The notes under the pieces are model-generated. The model did no database searches and had not been told where the DNA came from. It saw only the letters and a list, made by a program, of their open reading frames with translations. From positions 1-41,027 of the forward strand of contig CALXXX010000004.1 in NCBI GenBank assembly GCA_944392795.1: DNA of 41,027 nt, read 5' to 3'. Shown piece after piece: positions 26,670-34,488 of this stretch (position 1 is the first letter of the stretch; each line of letters opens with the position of its first letter). The stretch comes from an uncultured Alphaproteobacteria bacterium (GTDB lineage Bacteria > Pseudomonadota > Alphaproteobacteria > CAAHEQ01 > UBA3637). Both the position numbers and the translations under genes were made by a program.

Positions 26670-28057
26670 CTAAAAAAAGCCATTAAAAAGAGTATTGTCA
26701 AAACGACAGGTGCGATAAAACGTAAACTTATTTTGAAATAGCTTCGGAATAAATGCCCGGAATGTGAACTTTGTTGTAGATTACGCCAAATAGGTTTTAC
26801 TCCAATCCATCCAATGAACAAGCAGCAAATAATCATTGTGAAAGATAAAGAAAATGAACCAGTAATCCAATCGAACGCATCGAATAAATTACGATTGAAT
26901 AATGTCCAAGAGAAAAGGCCAGTTAAGGAAAGAAGAGTTATTGTGAAGCTCAGAATATTTAAACAAGTTGTTAATAAGGTGGCTTTTAAGCGAGTTAATT
27001 TGAGTTTTTCCATAAACAAAGAAGTTAAGGGTTCATAGATGGAAAAAAGTGAAGTGAGGGCTGCAATAAAAAGTAACAGATAAAATAGGAAAGCCCAGAA
27101 AGCGCCTCCCCACATATTGTCAAACACATAAGGAAGGGTTATAAAAGTTAACCCGGCTCCGGTTGATGGTTCTAAGCCAAAAGCAAAGACGGCTGGTAAA
27201 ATAATAAAACCAGCTAACAAAGATACGGTTAAATCTAAACCAACAATCCAAGCGGCGTCTTTTTTTAAATTATCGGTGTTTGCCAGGTATGAGCCATAGG
27301 TAAACATAACGCCCATGCCCAAGGAAAGAGAGTAGAAAGATTGTCCTAACGCTGTTAAGAGGACTTTGGAAAATAAGGAAATATCAAATCCTGTTTCGGA
27401 GAAACCGATTGCAGACCAATCAGGGGTTAAAAAGAAAGCGACTCCTTTTTCTGCTCCGGGGAGTAATAAAATCCGACATAGCATTAAAATTAAAAGTCCA
27501 AACAAAAGGGGCATTAACCATAGGCAGACTCGTTCAATACCTTTTTTTACGCCTTTTGAAATCACTAAAGTTGTTAATAGAATGCAAAGCCCGCCCCAAA
27601 GAAGTTGCTCTGGAAAAGCATGTGTTAAATGATCAAAACCTTGTTGGGCATCAATAGGATTATTAGACCCGAACAAAGATAATCCAGCTTCAACTGTGTA
27701 AAGTAAAGTCCATCCGATGACAATGACATAAACACCACTGATAATAATACCATTTAGAATAGCTAAAAAGCCGCCTAAATACCCCCAGAGAGGAGAATGT
27801 TGTTTTCCTATTTTGATATCAATTGCTTTAAAACCATCCATAATATTGGTTTTAGCAGTTCGTCCGAATGCTAATTTTCCAAGCAACATAAAATATCCTA
27901 AGCCAAAAACGCAACAAAGATATAAAATTAAAAAAGCACATCCACCATTTTGGCCTGCCAAGTAGGGGAAGCGCCAAATGTTACCCAGACCGATAGCCGA
28001 ACCTGCTGTTGCTAGAATAAAGCCGAGGCGAGAACCCCAATGAGCACGAGATATCAT
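26666..28057 (-). CDS. Sodium-dependent transporter of the NSS (SNF) family
   Basis: 463 aa, about eleven to twelve transmembrane helices. The first helix has the NSS hallmark AGSAIGLGNIWRFPYLAGQNGG, with Na+-site Gly/Ala/Asn residues, and further motifs follow: ALGQSFYSLSLGMGVMFTYGSY (helix 6) and the IAALTSLFSIYEP region (helix 8). NSS bacterial members (LeuT, TnaT, MhsT) import amino acids with sodium; the substrate cannot be told here. The ribosome-binding site is AGGAGGAA before ATG. It is divergent from the flavodiiron gene, with 117 bases between. Confidence 0.92.
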   Translation of the reverse strand: MISRAHWGSRLGFILATAGSAIGLGNIWRFPYLAGQNGGCAFLILYLCCVFGLGYFMLLGKLAFGRTAKTNIMDGFKAIDIKIGKQHSPLWGYLGGFLAILNGIIISGVYVIVIGWTLLYTVEAGLSLFGSNNPIDAQQGFDHLTHAFPEQLLWGGLCILLTTLVISKGVKKGIERVCLWLMPLLFGLLILMLCRILLLPGAEKGVAFFLTPDWSAIGFSETGFDISLFSKVLLTALGQSFYSLSLGMGVMFTYGSYLANTDNLKKDAAWIVGLDLTVSLLAGFIILPAVFAFGLEPSTGAGLTFITLPYVFDNMWGGAFWAFLFYLLLFIAALTSLFSIYEPLTSLFMEKLKLTRLKATLLTTCLNILSFTITLLSLTGLFSWTLFNRNLFDAFDWITGSFSLSFTMIICCLFIGWIGVKPIWRNLQQSSHSGHLFRSYFKISLRFIAPVVLTILFLMAFFS

Positions 28058-28113
28058 TTATTATTCCTCCTGAACAAAAGTATAAAATAAAGAGGACACT
28101 TGCAATAAAAAAA

Positions 28114-28142
28114 TTGAAAAACAGTTGCTTTTTGGTTAAAGT
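28114..28142 (+). promoter_or_regulatory. Sigma-70-type promoter for the flavodiiron gene
   Basis: TTGAAA (28114-28119), 17 bases, TAAAGT (28137-28142), with expected start about 25 bases before the ATG. No obvious FNR-type palindrome (TTGAT-N4-ATCAA) was seen beside it. Confidence 0.55.
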
Positions 28143-28174
28143 GAGCTCATCTTTTTCTGTAAAGGAGATAAAAA

Positions 28175-29353
28175 ATGGAAATAAAAGAAATTGTAAAAGA
28201 TGTTTATGCAGTTGGCTCAAAAGATCCACATAGACCTTTGTTTGATCAGTTGATGCCATTAAGTGAAGGGACAAGCTATAATTCCTATTTAATTAAAGGG
28301 AACGATAAAATAGCATTGATTGATACAGTTTATCCTCCGTTTGAAGAGGAAATAGAAAATAAACTTAAAAATATGGGAATTGAGCGAATCGATTATATTA
28401 TTGCGAATCATGGGGAACAAGATCATTCCGGCGCTCTTCCAAAATTGTTGGAAAAATATCCAATGGCTAAAATAGTCACAAATACTAAGTGCAAAGAAAT
28501 TACAATGGGTTTCCTGCCGTTATCTGATGATCAATATGTGGTTATTGATGATCGCTCTGAGCTAGATTTAGGTGGAAAAACACTACAATTTATTTTTGCA
28601 CCATGGGTTCATTGGCCAGATACAATGTTTACTTTTTTGAAAGAAGATGGCATTTTATTTTCGACTGATTTTTTTGGGGCCCATGCGACTAACTTTGATT
28701 TATTTTGGGAAAATGATCCGTCGATTATTCCTTTAGCTAAAGGGTATTATGCTGAAATTATGATGCCGTTTGCGCGTATTTTCCAAAAATATTTACCGAT
28801 GGTCGAAGCGTTAAATCCGACCATGATTGCTTCTTCACATGGTCCTATTTATCGTCAACCGAAGTTTATAATTGACTTATACAAAGAATGGAGTGGCTCT
28901 CATAAGAAAAATCAAGTTGTGATTGTGGCTGTTTCTATGTATGGCAGTACGACACAGATGGTTGATTATTTAAAAGAACAGTTGGAAAAGCAAGGCGTGA
29001 CAGTTAAATTATATGATGCTGTTCATTTAAATATGAATGCATTAGCTTGCGATTTGGTCGATAGCGCCGGTCTGATTGTAGCAACGCCTACTGTTTTAAC
29101 AGGACCTCATCCAGCTGTTGTAGAGCCAATTTTCTTGGCTAATGTTTTAAAACCGACATTAAAATATGTTGGTTTAATAGGTTCTTATAGCTGGGGAACA
29201 ATGGTGGCTCAGAAAGTTAAAGAAATGTTGGGTAATTTAAAAGACACAACAATTTTAGAGCCTGTTTTATCTAAGGGCACACCTAAAGAGCAAGATTTCG
29301 AAGCATTGAATAAGCTTGTTGAACAGATCGAGCAAATTCATAAGGAATTATAA
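28175..29353 (+). CDS. fprA: FprA-type flavodiiron protein (O2/NO reductase)
   Basis: This cytoplasmic enzyme reduces oxygen to water or nitric oxide to N2O, protecting anaerobes. The 392-aa class A layout is complete: a metallo-beta-lactamase-like domain (1-245) and a flavodoxin domain (about 250-390, beginning VIVAVSMYGSTTQM for FMN phosphate binding). All six diiron ligands are visible: His79, Glu81, Asp83 (NHGEQDH), His146 (WVHWPD), Asp165 (STDFFG) and His222 (SSHGP). There is no rubredoxin domain, so the electron donor must be a separate rubredoxin or flavin reductase, none of which is in this window. The ribosome-binding site AAAGGAG precedes the ATG. Confidence 0.95.
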   Translation: MEIKEIVKDVYAVGSKDPHRPLFDQLMPLSEGTSYNSYLIKGNDKIALIDTVYPPFEEEIENKLKNMGIERIDYIIANHGEQDHSGALPKLLEKYPMAKIVTNTKCKEITMGFLPLSDDQYVVIDDRSELDLGGKTLQFIFAPWVHWPDTMFTFLKEDGILFSTDFFGAHATNFDLFWENDPSIIPLAKGYYAEIMMPFARIFQKYLPMVEALNPTMIASSHGPIYRQPKFIIDLYKEWSGSHKKNQVVIVAVSMYGSTTQMVDYLKEQLEKQGVTVKLYDAVHLNMNALACDLVDSAGLIVATPTVLTGPHPAVVEPIFLANVLKPTLKYVGLIGSYSWGTMVAQKVKEMLGNLKDTTILEPVLSKGTPKEQDFEALNKLVEQIEQIHKEL

Positions 29354-29384
29354 AAAGGGAGGCATTAGCCTCCTTTCCTTTTAT
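29354..29384 (+). terminator. Terminator for the flavodiiron gene, overlapping the galE end
   Basis: GGAGGC (29359-29363 region) pairs with GCCTCC around loop ATTA, extended by AAA/TTT with one bulged G, followed by TTTCCTTTT. It starts right after the flavodiiron stop and includes the last codons and stop of convergent galE. Confidence 0.65.
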
Positions 29385-30339
29385 AAACAGCCCAAGTCGT
29401 GCGAATAATATTTTCCAGATTACTGTGTAATGGTGTCCAGTGAAGCAAGCTTTTTGCTTTTTCGGCACATGCTGTTAATTTAGAAGGATCTCCCGGGCGA
29501 CGATTTTCATAAACAGATTTGATCTTTCGTCCAATAACTTCTTCTGTTTTTTGGACCATTTCCAAGACACTTATTCCATTTTGTGTTCCTAGATTAAAGA
29601 TATCGCTTTGATTATTTTCTCTTAAGAATTTTAAGGCCTTAACATGAGCATCTGCTAAATCTGTGACATGAATATAATCTCGGACACAAGTTCCATCAAG
29701 TGTATCATAATCATTGCCATAAATACATAACATGGGTCTTTTTTCAAGAGCGACTTCCATAATGATTGGAAGTAAATTTTGAGGATTGTGCTCTAATCCT
29801 TTGACTTCTCCTTCAGCATCATAGCCTACGGCATTAAAATATCTGAGAGCAACAAATTTAATTCCTTTGAGTGTGTCATACCAATGCAACAATCGCTCCA
29901 TTTCCAGTTTGGTGAAGCCATAAAAACTTGTGGGATGAAGAGGATGTTTTTCATCAATAGGTAAATATTCCGGAGAACCATAAACCGCAGCAGAAGAAGA
30001 AAAAACAATTCTTTTTACATGACATTCTAACATTGTATTTAAGACATTGATACAACCTGTGATATTATTTGTCGCGTATTTTGCAGGATTTTCCATTGAT
30101 TCTCCAACAGCTTTTTTCCCAGCCAGCAAAACGACTGCATCAATATTTTGACACATTGCTCTTCCTAAAGTATCTGTATCCAAAATACTTCCTTTAATAA
30201 AATGTGCTTGTGGGAATAAATTAACTTGTTGTCCTGTAGACAGATCATCAAAAACAGTTACTTTGTCGCCATTTAATAATAAAGCTTTGACAACATGACT
30301 GCCGATATATCCGGCTCCTCCGATGACAAGTATATGCAT
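29365..30339 (-). CDS. galE: UDP-glucose 4-epimerase
   Basis: GalE interconverts UDP-glucose and UDP-galactose for sugar metabolism and surface glycan synthesis. The 324-aa extended-SDR protein has GGAGYIGS (7-14) for NAD binding, DDLSTG (31-36), the catalytic SSSAAVYG (114-121) and YGFTK (Tyr140, Lys144), then LRYFNAVG and the C-terminal RRPGDPSKL. The ribosome-binding site is AGGAGG before ATG. It stands alone, with no glycan cluster nearby, and is divergent from the DMT-like gene. Confidence 0.95.
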   Translation of the reverse strand: MHILVIGGAGYIGSHVVKALLLNGDKVTVFDDLSTGQQVNLFPQAHFIKGSILDTDTLGRAMCQNIDAVVLLAGKKAVGESMENPAKYATNNITGCINVLNTMLECHVKRIVFSSSAAVYGSPEYLPIDEKHPLHPTSFYGFTKLEMERLLHWYDTLKGIKFVALRYFNAVGYDAEGEVKGLEHNPQNLLPIIMEVALEKRPMLCIYGNDYDTLDGTCVRDYIHVTDLADAHVKALKFLRENNQSDIFNLGTQNGISVLEMVQKTEEVIGRKIKSVYENRRPGDPSKLTACAEKAKSLLHWTPLHSNLENIIRTTWAVYKRKGG

Positions 30340-30460
30340 TATATCCTCCTGGTAAAATACGTTATGTATTTAGCTTAACAGAAACAGAATAAAATGCACG
30401 ACTTATTTTTTGGGGACTTGATTTTTGAAGTCGAACACCCCTTATTTTAAAGGGGGAAAA

Positions 30461-31342
30461 ATGATTTGGGTTATTACAGGATTGTTTTATGGTCTTTTTA
30501 TGAGCTTTTATACAGCCATCAATCAAAACAATAAGATTAACGGATATGTTTTAGGATTATGGCGAGGCTTTGGTGTTAGTTTTGTTTCAATTCCTGTTTT
30601 GTTAATAGAACCCTTTTTTTTTGATCCTCTTTATTTTTTCTTATTGATTATTCAGGGGATATTAATCGGATATTATGATTCACGCATTTTCTTTTCATCT
30701 GCTCGTTTTGGTGCAGCAGGGACATCTCGTATTTTAGTATTTTCAATTTTAATCTCTCTTATTCTTTATTGGGGGACACATCCATCCTCTTTTATTCACA
30801 TCAGCCGTCATCCCCTTATTTTAATTGGTATTTTATTATCAATTCTAGGAATTATTATCAGCTATATGCTTATGTTAAAAGAAAAGTTTACACGAGACTT
30901 GATAAGATTTATGTTGCCGGCGGTATTTGTTTTATCTCTGATGAGCTCATTGACACAAGAAATTATGCAACGACATAGTCTAAGATATGGAATGGTTTAT
31001 TATTTGTTTTTTTCTACATTCGTAAGTGGCTTGTATAATTTGTTTTTTTATCTAAAGACCAAAAAGCCGACGAAAGAACAGGCTTTGCAGCAGATATTTT
31101 CTCCCAAGGTTATGAATATTGGTTTTCTTCTGGTATTTTTTAGCTCTCTTTTAATTGTTACTAAAAGTATTGCTTTGGATAAAACGCCGAATACAGCTTA
31201 TGTAAACGCTTTATCACTGACTTCCCCTTTATGGTTGATGCTTTATAATCATATTATTCGTCATCAGGATTTTGCGTCACCAAAAGCAGGTTTTTTTATG
31301 ATAGTTTGCTTATTGATTTTGGTTTTGTTCAGTTCTTTTTAA
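30461..31342 (+). CDS. DMT/EamA-like membrane protein
   Basis: About 293 aa from the chosen start with nine to ten hydrophobic segments. The two-fold repeated layout (IWVITGLFYGLFMSFYTAI at the start, IGFLLVFFSSLLIVTK and SLTSPLWLMLYN later) resembles drug/metabolite transporters of the EamA type, including the A.Y.....S.PLW..L helix 9 motif. The substrate is unknown. The frame opens at 30425 with a TTG codon, but AGGGGG lies 5 bases upstream of the ATG at 30461, which fits better. tsaB follows after 55 bases. Confidence 0.7.
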   Translation: MIWVITGLFYGLFMSFYTAINQNNKINGYVLGLWRGFGVSFVSIPVLLIEPFFFDPLYFFLLIIQGILIGYYDSRIFFSSARFGAAGTSRILVFSILISLILYWGTHPSSFIHISRHPLILIGILLSILGIIISYMLMLKEKFTRDLIRFMLPAVFVLSLMSSLTQEIMQRHSLRYGMVYYLFFSTFVSGLYNLFFYLKTKKPTKEQALQQIFSPKVMNIGFLLVFFSSLLIVTKSIALDKTPNTAYVNALSLTSPLWLMLYNHIIRHQDFASPKAGFFMIVCLLILVLFSSF

Positions 31343-31397
31343 AAAAGAGTTTCAGGAGTATAGAAAATGTGCTACAAGAAAGAAAAAGGAGAAAAGA

Positions 31398-32006
31398 ATG
31401 TTAATGTTAGCTTTTGATACTTCAGCCTCTTTTGTCTCTGTTGCGGTGTTGGATGAGACACGTGTTTGGTCTTATCAAGAGCGAGAGATGGAACGAGGGC
31501 ATGCGGAAGCTTTAATGCCAATGATTCAGTCTGTTTTAGATGCTTCTAGAATTACTTTGAAAGATATAGGTGGCGTAGCTGTTAGTTTGGGACCTGGTTC
31601 TTTTACGGGAGTTCGTGTTGGATTGGCTGCAGCTCGTGCCTTTGCATTAGCTTTAAATATTCGTGTCTATGGTGTGACTACTTTTGAAGCATGGGCGTAT
31701 CATGTCGGTAAGCCGGTATGGGTTGTTTTAGATACAAAGAGAGATGATTACTATGCACAATTATTTGACGGAGAAGGAAAAGTCAGCAGTGAACCCACAA
31801 TTCTTTCTGCTGAACAATTTAAAGAAAAATTGCCGTTTGATGCTCTCGGAACAGGGGCAGAGAAATTAGCTAGTGAAGTACATTGTGGCTTGATACAAAA
31901 AATTTCTCCGATAGCTGTTTCTATCGGTCGAGTAGCTCTTGGTCGGCTAGATCATCCTCTACCGCCCGATCCCATTTATTTGAGAGAAGCGGATGTTACA
32001 CTTTGA
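31398..32006 (+). CDS. tsaB: tRNA threonylcarbamoyladenosine biosynthesis protein TsaB
   Basis: TsaB partners TsaD and TsaE to make t6A37 in ANN-decoding tRNAs. The 202-aa ASKHA-fold protein has the expected MLAFDTSASFVSVAVL start, ERGHAEALMPMI, and VSLGPGSFTGVRVGLAAARAFA, all family hallmarks, and the C-terminal PPDPIYLREADVTL. The ribosome-binding site is AAAGGAGAAAAGA. Its last 14 bases overlap rimI, a common pairing in proteobacteria. Confidence 0.95.
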   Translation: MLMLAFDTSASFVSVAVLDETRVWSYQEREMERGHAEALMPMIQSVLDASRITLKDIGGVAVSLGPGSFTGVRVGLAAARAFALALNIRVYGVTTFEAWAYHVGKPVWVVLDTKRDDYYAQLFDGEGKVSSEPTILSAEQFKEKLPFDALGTGAEKLASEVHCGLIQKISPIAVSIGRVALGRLDHPLPPDPIYLREADVTL

Positions 32007-32421
32007 TGTTCTAACGCCTGCATATATACCTATCATGGCCGCTTTACATGCTCTTTCATTCGACAGAGGCTGGTCTGAAAAAGAGTTCAGCGATTTATTA
32101 AACTTACCGACAACAATGGGTTTTATTTCTTCAGAAGGATTTATTTTGTGTTCTGTTGTAGAAGGTGAGGCGGAGATTATTACTTTGTGTGTTTCTCCCG
32201 AAGCTCGAAGGAAAGGAGTTGCTTCGGCGTTGTTAAAAAAAACAGAAGAAAATTTAAAAAAACATCAAGTTCATTCATTATTTTTAGAGGTCGGAACTTG
32301 GAATGAAGTAGCTCTTTCGTTGTATCATAAAGCTGGTTTTGTCGAAAAAGGGCGCAGAAAAGGATATTACTTACATGCCGGTTCACATTATGATGCTATT
32401 TTAATGGAAAAAGAATTGTAA
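31993..32421 (+). CDS. rimI: Ribosomal protein S18-alanine N-acetyltransferase RimI (GNAT)
   Basis: The 142-aa GNAT protein has the acetyl-CoA loop SPEARRKGVASALLKK (about 71-86, RxxGxA pattern), LEVGTWNEVALSLYHKAGFVEKGRRKGYY at the C-terminal half, and the RimI N-terminal DRGWSEKEFSDLL. RimI acetylates the N-terminal alanine of S18 and perhaps other proteins. It overlaps tsaB by 14 bases (ATG within GCGGATGTT), so translation is coupled. Confidence 0.92.
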   Translation: MLHFDVLTPAYIPIMAALHALSFDRGWSEKEFSDLLNLPTTMGFISSEGFILCSVVEGEAEIITLCVSPEARRKGVASALLKKTEENLKKHQVHSLFLEVGTWNEVALSLYHKAGFVEKGRRKGYYLHAGSHYDAILMEKEL

Positions 32422-32500
32422 TTTTTTTTTCATTGCAAAAATGAGGAAAAAAGTCTATGCTAACCGGCATCAGATAACTAAGAGCAAGGATAATTTTAAA

Positions 32501-34399
32501 ATGATAATGTTTTTTCGCAAATTAAGTGAGAGCTGGATTGCTAAACTGTTAATGATTTTGTTGTCTATTAGTATGATGATGTTGTTCGGGATCAGTGGAA
32601 TGACCAGTATGTGGGGTAAAGATGATACCGCTATTGTCGTTGGTAATGAGCATATTAAAGCACATCAGTTAATGAGTGATTTTCAAAGAGATTTAAAAAA
32701 AGCACAAGCTTTAATGGGCGGAAAATATTTATCACCACAAGATGCTATAAAGATGGGTATGATGAATGCCGTCGTTCAACAACGTGTCTCCGGTGCTTTG
32801 AAAAATAAAATGACGGAAGATATGGAAACTGTGGCATCAGACGCGGCTGTTCGCAACTACATTATTAATAATCCAAACTTTCAAACTTTGACGGGTCAAT
32901 TTGATCGTAATTTATTTATGGCTTATCTTAATCAAATGCAGCTATCAGAGAACCAGTTTTCGCTAGATTTGCGCCAAGAGTTGGCACAAAAGCATGTTTT
33001 TGATGCTATTCGCGCAGTTGTTGTCGCTCCAAATTCTTTAACAGAAAAAGTTTATGCTTACGGCAATGAAACACGTGATTTAGATGTTCTTTTAGTCCAT
33101 ACGGGGACAGTTCCAGTTTCTAAAGAAGCAACTGAAGAAGAGCTGCAAGATTATTATGCTGCGATGGAGGATCAATTATATGCTCCCGAATATCGTCAGT
33201 TGTCTTTAATGAAAATTACGCCTGAGACAGTTTCGGCCAATTTTGAAATTGATGAAAAAGTTATTCAAGATGCTTATAATGAAAATTTAAGTAATTACAC
33301 GAAGCCAGAGAGGAGAAAAGTTGATCAAATTTTAACAAAAGATGCTGCTTCTGCTGCATTCGTGTTAGAGGGGCTAACAGCAGATAATTTCTTACAAGTT
33401 GCTGAGGACAAAGGTAAGCAGACGCCAGAGGAAACAGATTTAGGTTGGCTGGAGAAAGCTTCTGTTTTGCCTGAAATCGGAGATGCTGTTTTTTCGGCCA
33501 AAGTCGGAGAAATTTTAGGACCAGTTGAGACAACGGTTGGATATCATATTTTAGTTGTTCGCGAAATTGAAGACGCAGTTGTTACACCTCTTTCTGAAGT
33601 TAAAGATGCGATAGTCGCTCAGTTAAAAGCTGAAAAAGCATATGATATTATGTATGAAAAGTCTCGTGAGATAGATGATAAATTGGGTGCTGGTGAACCT
33701 TTGAATAAAGTTGCTTCAGATGTCGGTTTAACAATAGAGAAAGTAGATTTCGTCGATGGGAGTGGTAAAGATAAAGCAGGAAAAGAGATTGCTGGGTTAA
33801 CACCAGAAATTTTGGAATCTGCTTTTCTATCTCCCGAAGGTGAACCCAGTCCATTAGTCAATTATGAAAATGGTTCTGTTGTTGTTCAGGTAGATGCTGT
33901 TGAACCGATAACATTAAAACCTTTTGAACAAGTGAAGGATATATTAGTTGCAGAATGGAAAAAGGATCAACAGAAAAAAGGAATTGAAGATTTTGCACAA
34001 AAAGTTTATCAAGCAGCTCGACAGGGAGATGAATTTAAAACAGTTGCTTTATTTTATCACTTAGATGAGAAGAATTTGAAAGATGTCAATAGAGGAGCAG
34101 TCTCTGATTTGCCGCGTGAAGTTGTGGAAAAATTGTTCTCAGCGCAGAAAGGGGATATTCTTTTGTTGCCGGTAGGAGAAGATTATGTTGTTGCTAAAGT
34201 AGATAAAATCGTTTCTGCCGATTCTGAAATCGATCCGGCTTTGTTGGTTGCTGTTCAGACGAGTTTAAATCAACAAATGGCGGATGGTATGATCGAGGAA
34301 TTATTAACTTCTTATGCGAATAAAGTTGGTGTTAAAATCGATATGCCTTTAATTGAGGAAACTTTTCAAGTTTATATGAAACAGGATAATGTTGATTAG
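32501..34399 (+). CDS. ppiD: PpiD-type membrane-anchored periplasmic peptidyl-prolyl isomerase/chaperone
   Basis: From the chosen start the protein is 632 aa: short cytoplasmic MIMFFRKLSESW, one transmembrane helix (IAKLLMILLSISMMMLFGISG), a SurA-N-like region with the MNAVVQQRV helix, a parvulin-type domain (FAEDKGKQTPEETDLGWLEK-like block, then GEILGPVETTVGYHILVVREIE) and a long C-terminal region. PpiD helps newly exported proteins fold at the Sec translocon. The frame opens at 32441, but there is no ribosome-binding site there; AAGGA lies 10 bases before ATG 32501. A terminator follows. It comes 80 bases after rimI. Confidence 0.88.
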   Translation: MIMFFRKLSESWIAKLLMILLSISMMMLFGISGMTSMWGKDDTAIVVGNEHIKAHQLMSDFQRDLKKAQALMGGKYLSPQDAIKMGMMNAVVQQRVSGALKNKMTEDMETVASDAAVRNYIINNPNFQTLTGQFDRNLFMAYLNQMQLSENQFSLDLRQELAQKHVFDAIRAVVVAPNSLTEKVYAYGNETRDLDVLLVHTGTVPVSKEATEEELQDYYAAMEDQLYAPEYRQLSLMKITPETVSANFEIDEKVIQDAYNENLSNYTKPERRKVDQILTKDAASAAFVLEGLTADNFLQVAEDKGKQTPEETDLGWLEKASVLPEIGDAVFSAKVGEILGPVETTVGYHILVVREIEDAVVTPLSEVKDAIVAQLKAEKAYDIMYEKSREIDDKLGAGEPLNKVASDVGLTIEKVDFVDGSGKDKAGKEIAGLTPEILESAFLSPEGEPSPLVNYENGSVVVQVDAVEPITLKPFEQVKDILVAEWKKDQQKKGIEDFAQKVYQAARQGDEFKTVALFYHLDEKNLKDVNRGAVSDLPREVVEKLFSAQKGDILLLPVGEDYVVAKVDKIVSADSEIDPALLVAVQTSLNQQMADGMIEELLTSYANKVGVKIDMPLIEETFQVYMKQDNVD

Positions 34400-34405
34400 T
34401 TGATG

Positions 34406-34438
34406 GAAAAGCCTCTTTTAGAGGCTTTTCTTTTTTTT
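34406..34438 (+). terminator. Rho-independent terminator after ppiD
   Basis: A perfect 10-bp stem GAAAAGCCTC/GAGGCTTTTC (34406-34415 with 34421-34430), five-base loop, then eight Ts. Confidence 0.93.
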
Positions 34439-34488
34439 CTTTGTCAAGATAAGATGGGTGTGCTAGGCTTAAGAAAAGGGAGGGCCTT

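Noticed and set aside
32441-32500. Upstream ATG giving a 652-aa PpiD
   Set aside because: No ribosome-binding site and it adds a polar stretch before the usual short cytoplasmic start; ATG at 32501 is preferred.
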